13,586 bases of DNA from Thermoleophilaceae bacterium (GTDB lineage Bacteria > Actinomycetota > Thermoleophilia > Solirubrobacterales > Thermoleophilaceae), in contig JACCZR010000089.1 in the NCBI GenBank assembly GCA_013695855.1, positions 1 to 13,586 of the forward strand, given 5' to 3'. Below, one piece after another: positions 1 to 6,428 of this stretch. The translations under genes and the position numbers were made by a program. Every line of letters begins with the position of its first letter. Within the stretch, counting starts at the first letter, position 1. The notes beneath the pieces were generated by a model. It was given only the letters and a program-made list of their open reading frames with translations. It ran no database searches and was not told the origin of the DNA.

Positions 1-1
1 C

Positions 2-769
2 CCGTTGGTGGGGTTCGGCGGCGGCCGCGTGGTGGACACCGCGAAGGCGGTCGGCGCCACGAGCGGCGCGCTGGTGGCCGCGCTCCCGACGACCCTCGCG
101 GGATCTGCCTTCACGCCGTTCCACCGCCTGCCCGAGGGCGTTGCAGACGTGCACGCGAAACGCCCGGCTCTGGTGATCTGCCAGCCCGACACGATGGTTC
201 CCTCCGACGCGCCCTCGTTGGCCGCCACGGCGATGAACTCCCTGGCGCATGCCATGGAGGCGCTGTACGCGCCGCTCGCGAACCCGGTGACCGAGGAGGC
301 TGCGTTGCGGGCGGCTCGCCTGTTCTGGGATGCCCTGCCGCGCGACCCGGCGCCCGCGCCCGAACTGGCCGAGGCGGCCTTTCTGGCCGGCTACGCCGTC
401 GGAAACGCCGGGGTGGCCGTGCACCACGCGGTCTGCCGGACGATCGTGCGCACCTTGGGCACCCCACACGCCCAGACCAATGCCGTGATGCTGCCGCACA
501 GCGCCCGGTTGATGGCCTGGCGCGCCCCGGAGGCACTCGCCAAGCTCGCGGTCGCCCTGGGCGACCCGGTGGGTGACCCCGAAGCGGCCGCCGGCCAGAC
601 GGCCAAGCTTGCGGCGCGCTCTGGCCACGTTCGCCTGTCGACGCTGGGGGTGGTCGAGGAGCAGTTGCCCGCGGTGGTGGCGGCGGCGCTCGAGCACCCC
701 GGGGTGGGCGCGACGCCCCACCCGCCGGGCGAGGAGGAGCTCTTCGGCCTGCTGCAGGCGGCGCTCTAG
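2..769 (+). CDS. Iron-alcohol-dehydrogenase-family enzyme, maleylacetate-reductase-like (5' truncated)
   Basis: The gene enters from the left edge in frame 2, so the N-terminal part of the Rossmann-like domain is missing and about 255 residues are visible. A GFGGGRVVDTAKAV segment near residue 4 matches the glycine-rich NAD(P)-binding turn of this family. The block at about residues 78-88 (MNSLAHAMEAL) matches the metal-site helix; the usual Asp of iron alcohol dehydrogenases is Asn here (N79), as I recall for maleylacetate reductases. H83, H141/H142 and H166 (LPHS) are the other expected active-site histidines. Maleylacetate reductases reduce maleylacetate to 3-oxoadipate with NAD(P)H in aromatic ring degradation. 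No neighbouring ring-cleavage gene is visible, so the substrate is not established; a generic NAD(P)-dependent alcohol dehydrogenase is the alternative. The gene ends with TAG. Confidence 0.75.
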   Translation, partial: PLVGFGGGRVVDTAKAVGATSGALVAALPTTLAGSAFTPFHRLPEGVADVHAKRPALVICQPDTMVPSDAPSLAATAMNSLAHAMEALYAPLANPVTEEAALRAARLFWDALPRDPAPAPELAEAAFLAGYAVGNAGVAVHHAVCRTIVRTLGTPHAQTNAVMLPHSARLMAWRAPEALAKLAVALGDPVGDPEAAAGQTAKLAARSGHVRLSTLGVVEEQLPAVVAAALEHPGVGATPHPPGEEELFGLLQAAL

Positions 770-801
770 CCCCGCACGGGATCTTGCAGGTGTACATAGC
801 G

Positions 802-872
802 CTGCGCGCGGCGCAGGACGACCGGACGGTGGGGCGAAGCCCCGGCGGAGTCCAACCAAGGGGTACGAACCG
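802..872 (+). promoter_or_regulatory. Structured 5' leader and ribosome binding site of the LysM-transglycosylase gene
   Basis: The 103-nt gap before the transglycosylase holds several self-complementary elements. CTGCGC (802-807) pairs with GCGCAG (811-816). GGGGC (831-835) pairs with GCCCC (839-843) across a GAA loop, and is flanked by GGAC (824-827) and GTCC (850-853), which can pair around it. AAGGGG (858-863) lies 9 nt before the ATG and is a good Shine-Dalgarno sequence. Lytic transglycosylase and Rpf genes in actinobacteria are often preceded by c-di-AMP (ydaO-type) riboswitches. Part of this leader (CGGAG, AACC, AAGGGG order) faintly resembles that class, but the conserved GACAGCTAAC-type block is absent, so I do not call it a riboswitch. 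Confidence 0.4.
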
Positions 873-1613
873 ATGCGCTTGTCCGTCTTTCGCCGCGCCG
901 CGCTCGCGGCCACAACTCTGCTGCTCGTCTGCGCCGGCTCCGCCGGGGCCTCGGTGCCGCACACCGTCGAACCGGGGGAGACGCTGTGGTCGATCGCCGC
1001 GGCGAGCAACCTCACCACGCGCACGCTCGCGGCGGCGAACGGCCTCTCGCCCGACGCCAACGTGGTGATCGGCTCGACGATCCAGGTGCCGAGCGAGAGC
1101 GAGGGAGAGGCGGCGCTGGCGGGGAACGGAGTGACCGGAGGGACGCCCGGGCCGGCTTCCGGGCCCTCGACCACCTCGCAGGCCCCCGCCACGCCGACTG
1201 CGGATCCGGCCACGGGCGGAGCCGTGGGTCCCTCGGGCGTGGGAAGCATTGCCTCCCGCCACGGCGTGCCGCCCTCGCTGGCCGCGGCGATAGCCCACCA
1301 GGAGAGCGGCTTCAACAACTCGGTGGTCTCGCCGGCGGGCGCGCGCGGGGTGATGCAGGTGCTGCCCGGGACCTTCGACTACGTCGACCGTGTGTTGGGC
1401 GCAGGGCCCCACGATCCCTCGTCGCCGCAGGAGAACACGCGTGCCGGGGTCATCTATCTGCGTCAACTGCTGCGCGAGACGGGCGGTGACGAGAGCGCGG
1501 CCGTGGCCTCGTACTACCAGGGTCCAACCTCGGTTCGCCAGAACGGCCTCCTGCCCGACACCCGCCAGTACGTGGCCAACGTGATGGCGCTGCGAGGGCG
1601 CTACGGGGGGTAG
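873..1613 (+). CDS. Secreted LysM-domain lytic transglycosylase
   Basis: This 246-residue protein has a signal peptide at about residues 1-26 (Arg-rich start, hydrophobic core LAATTLLLVCAG, then SAGA). A LysM peptidoglycan-binding domain follows at about 30-73 (HTVEPGETLWSIAA, then NVVIGSTIQVP). A Pro/Thr/Gly-rich linker spans about 75-120, and a lysozyme-like SLT domain runs from about 122 to 240. The SLT domain shows the catalytic Glu context AHQESGF (E144) and the GARGVMQVLPGTF motif. It would bind and cleave cell-wall glycan outside the membrane. The ATG at 873 is chosen because it begins the signal peptide and has AAGGGG 9 nt upstream; the open frame further upstream has no such features. 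It is probably monocistronic, with a terminator hairpin overlapping its stop. Confidence 0.9.
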   Translation: MRLSVFRRAALAATTLLLVCAGSAGASVPHTVEPGETLWSIAAASNLTTRTLAAANGLSPDANVVIGSTIQVPSESEGEAALAGNGVTGGTPGPASGPSTTSQAPATPTADPATGGAVGPSGVGSIASRHGVPPSLAAAIAHQESGFNNSVVSPAGARGVMQVLPGTFDYVDRVLGAGPHDPSSPQENTRAGVIYLRQLLRETGGDESAAVASYYQGPTSVRQNGLLPDTRQYVANVMALRGRYGG

Positions 1614-1618
1614 CGCCC
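1596..1618 (+). terminator. Hairpin terminator overlapping the transglycosylase stop codon
   Basis: GGGCGCTAC (1596-1604) is perfectly complementary to GTAGCGCCC (1610-1618) across a five-G loop, giving a 9-bp GC-rich stem. The TAG stop of the transglycosylase (1611-1613) lies inside the 3' arm. No T-run follows, which is common for actinobacterial terminators. It separates this gene from the regulator promoter that begins a few bases later. Confidence 0.65.
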
Positions 1619-1623
1619 GTACA

Positions 1624-1647
1624 AACGTACGTGATAACGTACGCTGC
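1624..1647 (+). promoter_or_regulatory. Leaderless promoter with overlapping palindromic operator for the HTH-cupin gene
   Basis: CGTACGTGATAACGTACG (1626-1643) is an almost perfect inverted repeat (8 of 9 positions match between half-sites). It can also be read as two direct copies of AACGTACG (1624-1631 and 1636-1643) spaced 12 bp start to start. TAACGT (1635-1640) fits a TAnnnT -10 element and lies exactly 7 nt before the GTG at 1648, as expected for a transcript starting at the start codon. The operator therefore covers the -10. Inference: the adjacent HTH regulator autorepresses here and so controls the leuCD operon. Confidence 0.6.
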
Positions 1648-2244
1648 GTGGCCGTCGCGGTTCCCACTATTCACTCCGAGATGTCGGTCGGGCCGCGCGT
1701 CCGCGCGCTGCGCGAGGGCCTCGAGCTGTCGCTGCGCGAGCTCGCCGCCCGCAGTGGCGTCTCGGCTCCCATGCTCTCGCAGGTCGAGCGCGGGGAGACC
1801 AGCCCCACGCTCGCCGTGGCCACCCGCATCGCTTCGGGGCTCGAGCTGTCCCTTTCGCAGCTGCTTCGCCTCGACGAGGGAGAGGGCGTGTCGGTGGTGC
1901 GTGCCGCCGAGCGCCGCGAGGGCGGCTCTCGGCGCAGCGGGCACCGCTACCAGGTGCTCACCCCGCCGCTTCCCGGTCAGCGCGCCGAGCTCTCCGAGCA
2001 CCGTCTCGAGTCCGGCGCCGCCACCGGCGGGCCCGACGACCCGCCGATGCATGAGCCCGGCGCGCGCGAGACGGCGGTGGTCACCGCCGGTCGCCTGCGC
2101 CTGGTCTGCGACGGCATCGTCCACGACCTGAGCGAAGGCGACGCCGTGACCTTTGACGCCGACCTTCCCCACCACTTCGAAAACCCCAGCGGCCGCGAAG
2201 CGAGGATGCTTGCTGTCGTCTCGGCCGGTCTGAGGAGAAGCTGA
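1648..2244 (+). CDS. XRE-family HTH regulator with C-terminal cupin domain
   Basis: This 198-residue protein has an N-terminal Cro/C1-type helix-turn-helix at about residues 17-72; ELAARSGVSAPMLSQVERGE is the classic recognition region. A small beta-barrel cupin at about 125-192 carries the GRLRLVCDG, LSEGDAVTF and DLPHHFENP features. HTH-cupin proteins of this class are cytoplasmic regulators whose cupin senses a small ligand; the ligand here is unknown. The GTG at 1648 fits the leaderless promoter spacing; an in-frame ATG at 1681 is the alternative and would still keep the whole HTH. The stop overlaps the leuC start (TGATG), and AGGAG at 2233-2237 within its last codons serves as the leuC ribosome binding site. 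This coupling makes it a good candidate for the local leucine-operon regulator. Confidence 0.88.
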   Translation: MAVAVPTIHSEMSVGPRVRALREGLELSLRELAARSGVSAPMLSQVERGETSPTLAVATRIASGLELSLSQLLRLDEGEGVSVVRAAERREGGSRRSGHRYQVLTPPLPGQRAELSEHRLESGAATGGPDDPPMHEPGARETAVVTAGRLRLVCDGIVHDLSEGDAVTFDADLPHHFENPSGREARMLAVVSAGLRRS

Positions 2245-3602
2245 TGCCCGACACGCTGTTCGACAAGATCTGGAAGCGCCACGAGGTCGCCGACGGCCTC
2301 ATCTACATCGACCTCCACCTCGTGCACGAAGTCACCTCGCCGCAGGCCTTCGAGGCGCTGCGCATCGCCGGTCGCCGCGTGCGCCGCCCCGACCGCACGC
2401 TGGCCACCGCCGACCACAACGTGCCGACCGACGGCTCGACGATGCCCGCCCACATCGAAGACCAGCTCTCCCGCGTGCAGGTAGAGACGCTGGAACAGAA
2501 CTGCGAGGAGTTCGGGATCCCCGTTCACTCGATCGGCCACGAACATCAGGGAATCGTCCACGTGATCGGCCCCGAGCTGGGTGTCACGCAACCGGGCATG
2601 ACCATCGTCTGCGGGGACTCGCACACATCCACCCACGGTGCGTTCGGTGCGCTCGCCTTCGGCATCGGCACCAGCGAGGTCGAGCACGTGCTGGCCACCC
2701 AGACCCTCCAGCAGCGCAAGCCGAAGGCGATGCGTATCCGCTACGAGGGGGAGCTGGGCCACGGCGTCACGGCCAAGGACCTGATGCTGGCCACGATCGG
2801 GCGCATCGGGGTGGAGGGCGGCGCGGGCCACGCCATCGAGTACGCCGGCGCGCCGGTCGAGGCACTCTCGATGGAGGGTCGCATGACCATGTGCAACATG
2901 ACCATCGAGGCCGGTGGCCGCGCCGGGATGGTGGCGCCCGACGACGTGACCTCCGAGTGGGTCGAAGGCCGCGCCGCGGCGCCCGACCCGCTCCCGCTCG
3001 AGGAGTGGTCGGCGCTGCGCACCGACGACGGTGCCCGGTTCGACAGCGAGGTCGAGATCAACGCCTCCGAGCTCTCGCCCCAGGTCACCTGGGGCACCAC
3101 GCCCGGGATGGTCGTTCAGGTGACCGAGGCCGTGCCCGAGCCGCGCACCGAAGGCGACCATCGCGCGCTGGAGTACATGGCACTCGAGGCCGGCACCCCG
3201 ATCCAGGAGATCCAGCTGGACCGCGTGTTCATCGGCTCCTGCACGAACTCGCGCATCGGCGACCTCCGCGAGGCAGCCGAGATCGTGAAGGGGCGCAAGG
3301 TGGCCGCCCGAGTGGACGCGATGGTGGTTCCGGGCTCCAACCAGGTGAAGGCGCAGGCCGAGTCCGAGGGCCTCGACGAGGTGTTCCGCGCGGCGGGCTT
3401 CGACTGGCGCTCGGCCGGCTGCTCGATGTGCCTGGGGATGAACCCCGACACGCTCAGCCCGGGCCAGCGCTGCGCCTCCACGTCGAACCGCAACTTCGAG
3501 GGGCGTCAGGGCCGCGGGGGCCGCACGCACCTCGTGAGCCCCAAGATGGCCGCCGCCGCGGCCATCGAGGGGCGCTTCGTCGACATCAGGGAGTGGGCAT
3601 GA
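2244..3602 (+). CDS. leuC: 3-isopropylmalate dehydratase large subunit
   Basis: This 452-residue protein belongs to the aconitase superfamily. With LeuD it isomerises 2-isopropylmalate to 3-isopropylmalate through isopropylmaleate, and in the citramalate route converts citramalate to 3-methylmalate. The three [4Fe-4S] ligands are visible: C333 in GSCTNSR, and C393 and C396 in GCSMCLGMNPD, with the family's 60- and 3-residue spacing. Other hallmarks are DHNVPTDG, GDSHTSTHGAFGALAFGIGTSE and RCASTSNRNFEGRQG. The length is slightly below the usual 465 or so. The ATG overlaps the regulator stop and has AGGAG 6 nt upstream. The 3' end overlaps leuD by ATGA, so the two subunits are translationally coupled. 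Confidence 0.97.
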   Translation: MPDTLFDKIWKRHEVADGLIYIDLHLVHEVTSPQAFEALRIAGRRVRRPDRTLATADHNVPTDGSTMPAHIEDQLSRVQVETLEQNCEEFGIPVHSIGHEHQGIVHVIGPELGVTQPGMTIVCGDSHTSTHGAFGALAFGIGTSEVEHVLATQTLQQRKPKAMRIRYEGELGHGVTAKDLMLATIGRIGVEGGAGHAIEYAGAPVEALSMEGRMTMCNMTIEAGGRAGMVAPDDVTSEWVEGRAAAPDPLPLEEWSALRTDDGARFDSEVEINASELSPQVTWGTTPGMVVQVTEAVPEPRTEGDHRALEYMALEAGTPIQEIQLDRVFIGSCTNSRIGDLREAAEIVKGRKVAARVDAMVVPGSNQVKAQAESEGLDEVFRAAGFDWRSAGCSMCLGMNPDTLSPGQRCASTSNRNFEGRQGRGGRTHLVSPKMAAAAAIEGRFVDIREWA

Positions 3603-4162
3603 ATCCCGTTGAATTGATCAGAGGGCCCATCTCGGTCCTGCGGCGCAGCGACGTCGACACCGACCAGATCGTCCCCAAGCAGTTCCTCAAGCGCGTGGAG
3701 CGCTCGGGCTTCGGCGAGTTCCTCTTCTACGACTGGGCCAAGGAGCCCGGCTGGGACCTCGACCCCAACCCGATCCTCGTGACCGGCCGCAACTTCGGCT
3801 GCGGCTCCTCACGCGAGCACGCTCCCTGGGCGCTCGAGGACTTCGGCTTCAAGGCGCTGGTGGCGCCGTCCTTTGCCGACATCTTCTACTCCAACTGCAC
3901 CAAGATCGGGCTGCTTCCGGTGCCGCTGTCCGAGGAGGAGGTCCAGGCGCTCATGGACGCCACCGAAGCGGAGATCGACCTCCGCGAGCAGGTTGTGCGC
4001 TTCGACGGGCGTGAGGTTGGCTTCGACATCCACCCCGAGACCAAGCGGCGGCTGCTCGATGGCCTCGACGACATCGGCGTGACGCTGCAGGATGAGGGGG
4101 CGATCGACCGCTACGAGCACGAGCACGAGCGCACGGGGCCCGTGACCACGGCGCTGGGGTGA
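3599..4162 (+). CDS. leuD: 3-isopropylmalate dehydratase small subunit
   Basis: This 187-residue swivelling-domain subunit pairs with LeuC in the cytoplasm. The substrate-recognition loop GRNFGCGSSREHAPWAL lies at residues 63-79, and VDTDQIVPKQFLK and PSFADIFYSNCTKIGLLP are typical of LeuD. The start ATG overlaps the leuC stop as ATGA and has AGGGAG 5 nt upstream, so the start is secure. The C-terminus carries a short His/Glu-rich repeat (YEHEHERTG) before the end. The stop overlaps the GTG of the next gene (GTGA), extending the operon into a methyltransferase. Confidence 0.97.
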   Translation: MNPVELIRGPISVLRRSDVDTDQIVPKQFLKRVERSGFGEFLFYDWAKEPGWDLDPNPILVTGRNFGCGSSREHAPWALEDFGFKALVAPSFADIFYSNCTKIGLLPVPLSEEEVQALMDATEAEIDLREQVVRFDGREVGFDIHPETKRRLLDGLDDIGVTLQDEGAIDRYEHEHERTGPVTTALG

Positions 4163-4917
4163 CCCGCGACTGGGATGCGCGCTCCTACGAGCGAGTGTCC
4201 GGTCCGCAGGCGGCGTGGGCCGAGAGGGTGCTCGACCGTCTGGCGCTGCGCGGCGACGAGACCGTGCTCGACGCCGGCTGCGGCAGCGGACGGGTCACGA
4301 GGATGCTCCTCGAGCGCCTCCCCAACGGCCGGGTGGTGGCGGTGGACTGCGCGCCCTCCATGGTGGCGGAGGCACGTGAGGCACTGGACCCAGGCCGAAC
4401 CTCAGTGATCGAGGCCGACCTGGCCGAGCTCATGCTCGACGAGTCCGTCGACGCCGCGTTTTCCAACGCGGTCTTCCACTGGGTGCTCGACCACGAGGCA
4501 CTGTTCGCGCGGCTGTTCGCGGCGCTTCGGCCGGGCGGGTGGCTGGAGGCGCAGTGCGGGGGAGAGGGCAACGTGGAGCGCTTCAACGAGGCGGCGCGGA
4601 AGGTGGGCGATCGCGAGCCCTTCGCCGCGCACCTCGCGGGCTGGGCCGGTCCGTGGAACTTCGCCGGCCCCGCTCAGACAGCCGAGCGTCTTCGGGAGGC
4701 CGGCTTCGAGGAGGTGGAGACCAACCTGGCGCCCTGGCCCGTGACGCTCGAGGATCCCGTCGAGTACCTGCGCACCGTCTGCCTGGGCCATCACCTGGAG
4801 CGCCTTCCCGAAGAGCTGCACGAGCCCTACCTCGAGGCCGTGGCCACTCGCTGCGGGAGCCCGCTGGAGCTCGACTACGTGCGGCTGAACCTGAGCGCCC
4901 GCCGCCCGCGGGTTTAG
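4159..4917 (+). CDS. Tam-like class I SAM-dependent methyltransferase
   Basis: This 252-residue protein has SAM motif I VLDAGCGSGRVT (about 36-47) and the acidic end of strand 2 at D63 (AVDCAPSMV). A motif FSNAVFHWVLDHEALFARLF (101-120) is very close in layout to trans-aconitate 2-methyltransferases, which have FANAVLQW-type sequences and about the same length. Tam enzymes methylate trans-aconitate. The yeast relative Tmt1 also methylates 3-isopropylmalate, a leucine-pathway acid. GTGA overlap with leuD and the absence of a separate ribosome binding site indicate translation by reinitiation, so its amount should follow LeuD. Inference: the substrate is an isopropylmalate/isopropylmaleate or aconitate-like acid. 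A generic methyltransferase is the alternative; family assignment is firm, substrate is not. Confidence 0.82.
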   Translation: MTRDWDARSYERVSGPQAAWAERVLDRLALRGDETVLDAGCGSGRVTRMLLERLPNGRVVAVDCAPSMVAEAREALDPGRTSVIEADLAELMLDESVDAAFSNAVFHWVLDHEALFARLFAALRPGGWLEAQCGGEGNVERFNEAARKVGDREPFAAHLAGWAGPWNFAGPAQTAERLREAGFEEVETNLAPWPVTLEDPVEYLRTVCLGHHLERLPEELHEPYLEAVATRCGSPLELDYVRLNLSARRPRV

Positions 4918-5063
4918 CGCCCCCCCGCGCCTCGTCGTCGGGCTCGAGGGCGATGCGCTGGTACCTGCCCGCGCTCGACGCGGGCTAGGGCAAGCGCATG
5001 CATGCCCTGCTGTCCCTCGAGGGCCGCGCGGGCGTCGGCGGCGAGCCGTGCGTCCCCGCTCAT
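4914..5063 (-). CDS. Short ORF with good ribosome binding site, probably a decaying gene
   Basis: A 49-codon minus-strand frame starts at ATG 5063, with GGAGG 7 nt upstream (5071-5075). The first half (MSGDARLAADARAALEGQ) looks like genuine helical coding sequence rich in Ala. The second half becomes Arg/Pro-rich. After about residue 33, a shift of one base restores a more protein-like reading (YQRIALEPDDEARGG). I infer a frameshifted short gene that once lay downstream of the ArsR-like gene. I do not recognise the family. The stop overlaps the end of the convergent methyltransferase gene by 4 bp. Confidence 0.35.
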   Translation of the reverse strand: MSGDARLAADARAALEGQQGMHALALARVERGQVPAHRPRARRRGAGGR

Positions 5064-5351
5064 AGGACAACCTCCTGCCTGACCGCGCGCCGTCCGAGGA
5101 CGCTCGCAGGAGAACCAGGCGTACGGGGTGAGAGAGGGCCGACAGGGCTTCGCCAAGCGGCTCCCAGGGCTCTTCGAGCAGATCGCCGACCGAGAACTCC
5201 TGCTGCCAGTCGTAGTGCTCCCCCGAAGGCAGGGTGACCGTACCCGTGAAGGCACCGCGCCCGGGGATCTCGTCCTGGATCGCAGGCCCTCTAGAGCCCA
5301 GAGCTCGTCGGCGGTACCCGACGCCGCGGGCCTGAGCTTCGCTCGTGGCAC
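5064..5351 (-). pseudogene. Remnant of an ArsR-type (winged-helix) transcriptional regulator
   Basis: The minus strand of this gap carries two protein-like pieces in different frames. Near 5283-5312 one frame reads ADELWALEGL. From about 5280 down to 5101 another reads IQDEIPGRGAFTGTV, then HYDWQQEFSVGDLLEEPW, then LGEALSALSHPVRLVLLRA. The last phrase is the typical entry to an ArsR DNA-binding domain. A single missing base at about 5280-5281 would join the two frames. The winged helix itself is gone: after LLRA the sequence runs straight into the ribosome binding site of the short downstream ORF. The N-terminus is not convincing either. I infer a regulator disabled by a frameshift and an internal deletion. 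Family assignment rests on motif memory only. Confidence 0.5.
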
Positions 5352-5374
5352 GGGACCAGGCGGGCCGCTGTCGC

Positions 5375-5392
5375 TAGCGTGCCCGGCCGTAG
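5375..5392 (+). promoter_or_regulatory. Possible leuB promoter -10 element
   Basis: TAGCGT at 5375-5380 fits TAnnnT and lies 12 nt before the leuB ATG, which would give a leader of only about 5 nt. No ribosome binding site precedes leuB, so a short or leaderless transcript is plausible. No -35 element is recognisable. Weak evidence. Confidence 0.3.
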
Positions 5393-6421
5393 ATGGCCGC
5401 CCGGATAGTCACCCTGCCCGGCGACGGGATCGGCCCCGAGATACTGGCCGCGGCGGTCCGGGTGCTCGGCGCGCTCGGTGACTTCGAGCTCGAGGAGCGG
5501 CTCGTGGGCGGCGCGTCCATCGATGCCCACGGCACCGCCCTGACCGAGGAGGTGCTCGAGGCATGCCGCAGCTCGGAAGCCATCCTCCTGGCCGCCGTGG
5601 GCGGGCCGAAGTGGGACACGGTCGATCCCGCGGCCCCGCGCCCCGAGCAGGGCCTGCTCGGCCTGCGCAAGGGCCTGGAGCTGTTCGCCAACCTGCGCCC
5701 GGTTCGCCCGAGCCCCGCGCTGCTGGACGCCAGCCCCCTCAAGCGCGACCGGATCGAGGGCACCGACCTGCTGGTGGTGCGAGAGCTCACCGGCGGGATC
5801 TACTTCGGCGACTCGGGCCGGGAAGGCGACCGCGCCCACGACGACTGCGCCTACACCGTCGGAGAGGTCGAGCGCATCGCGCGCGTCGCGTTCGCCTCGG
5901 CGCGCTCGAAGGTAGTCAGCGTGGACAAGGCGAACGTGCTCGAGACCTCGCGCCTGTGGCGCGAGACCGTCTCACGGGTGCACGCCGAGGAGTTCCCGCT
6001 CGTTCAGCTCGAGCACATGCTGGTCGACAACGCCGCGATGCAGCTGGTCTCGGCGCCACGGCATTTCGAGGTGATCCTCACCGAGAACCTCTTCGGTGAC
6101 ATCCTCAGCGACGAGGCGGCCATGCTCACGGGCTCCCTCGGAATGCTGCCGAGTGCCTCGCTGGGAGACGAGGACACGCCGGGCCTCTTCGAGCCCGTGC
6201 ACGGCTCGGCGCCCGACATCGCAGGCACCGGCAGGGCCAATCCGCTGGCCATGTTCGGTTCGGTGGCACTCATGCTGCGTCACGGACTGGCTATGGAGAG
6301 CGAGGCCGCTGCCCTAGAATCGGCCGTCGACGAGGCGCTCGAGGCCGGGCTTCGCACCCCGGACCTCGGCGGCGAAGCCACCACAGAGGACGCCACCCGG
6401 GCGGTCCTCGCGAGCCTGTAG
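5393..6421 (+). CDS. leuB: 3-isopropylmalate dehydrogenase
   Basis: This 342-residue NAD-dependent beta-decarboxylating dehydrogenase oxidises 3-isopropylmalate to 4-methyl-2-oxopentanoate. In the citramalate route it also converts 3-methylmalate to 2-oxobutyrate. The N-terminal LPGDGIGPEI, substrate arginines in FANLRPVRPSP, VRELTGGIYFG, catalytic-loop K179 (VDKANVLE) and metal-binding D236/D240 in ENLFGDILSDEAAM are all present. The NAD-site block EPVHGSAPDIAG is followed by ANPLAM. The ATG at 5393 begins the conserved MAARIVTLPGDGIGPE and has no ribosome binding site upstream. It is separated from the leuCD operon by about 475 bp of decayed sequence, and is followed by ilvE only 7 nt after its TAG. 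Confidence 0.96.
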   Translation: MAARIVTLPGDGIGPEILAAAVRVLGALGDFELEERLVGGASIDAHGTALTEEVLEACRSSEAILLAAVGGPKWDTVDPAAPRPEQGLLGLRKGLELFANLRPVRPSPALLDASPLKRDRIEGTDLLVVRELTGGIYFGDSGREGDRAHDDCAYTVGEVERIARVAFASARSKVVSVDKANVLETSRLWRETVSRVHAEEFPLVQLEHMLVDNAAMQLVSAPRHFEVILTENLFGDILSDEAAMLTGSLGMLPSASLGDEDTPGLFEPVHGSAPDIAGTGRANPLAMFGSVALMLRHGLAMESEAAALESAVDEALEAGLRTPDLGGEATTEDATRAVLASL

Positions 6422-6428
6422 GGAGCAC

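Noticed and set aside
573..872. N-terminal extension of the transglycosylase frame
   Set aside because: It overlaps the upstream dehydrogenase, is Arg-rich, and the signal peptide and ribosome binding site place the start at 873.
802..872. Firm call of a ydaO c-di-AMP riboswitch
   Set aside because: The conserved 3' block and overall length are missing; only a partial motif resemblance exists, so it is kept as a leader with unknown function.
111..1667. 518-codon minus-strand open frame
   Set aside because: It is antisense to two well-supported genes, is rich in Arg, Pro, His and Gly, and shows no recognisable domain; such frames arise from GC-rich third positions.
1977..3530. 517-codon minus-strand open frame opposite leuC
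   Set aside because: It is the mirror of strong leuC codon bias, has repetitive Arg/His/Gly-rich composition and no motif.
4081..4140. GAGCAC tandem repeat at the end of leuD
   Set aside because: Only two short copies encoding a His/Glu-rich tail; no sign of a functional repeat array.
4901..4917. Terminator at the end of the methyltransferase gene
   Set aside because: CCCGCGGG followed by TTT is a short self-palindrome without a real loop, too weak to call.
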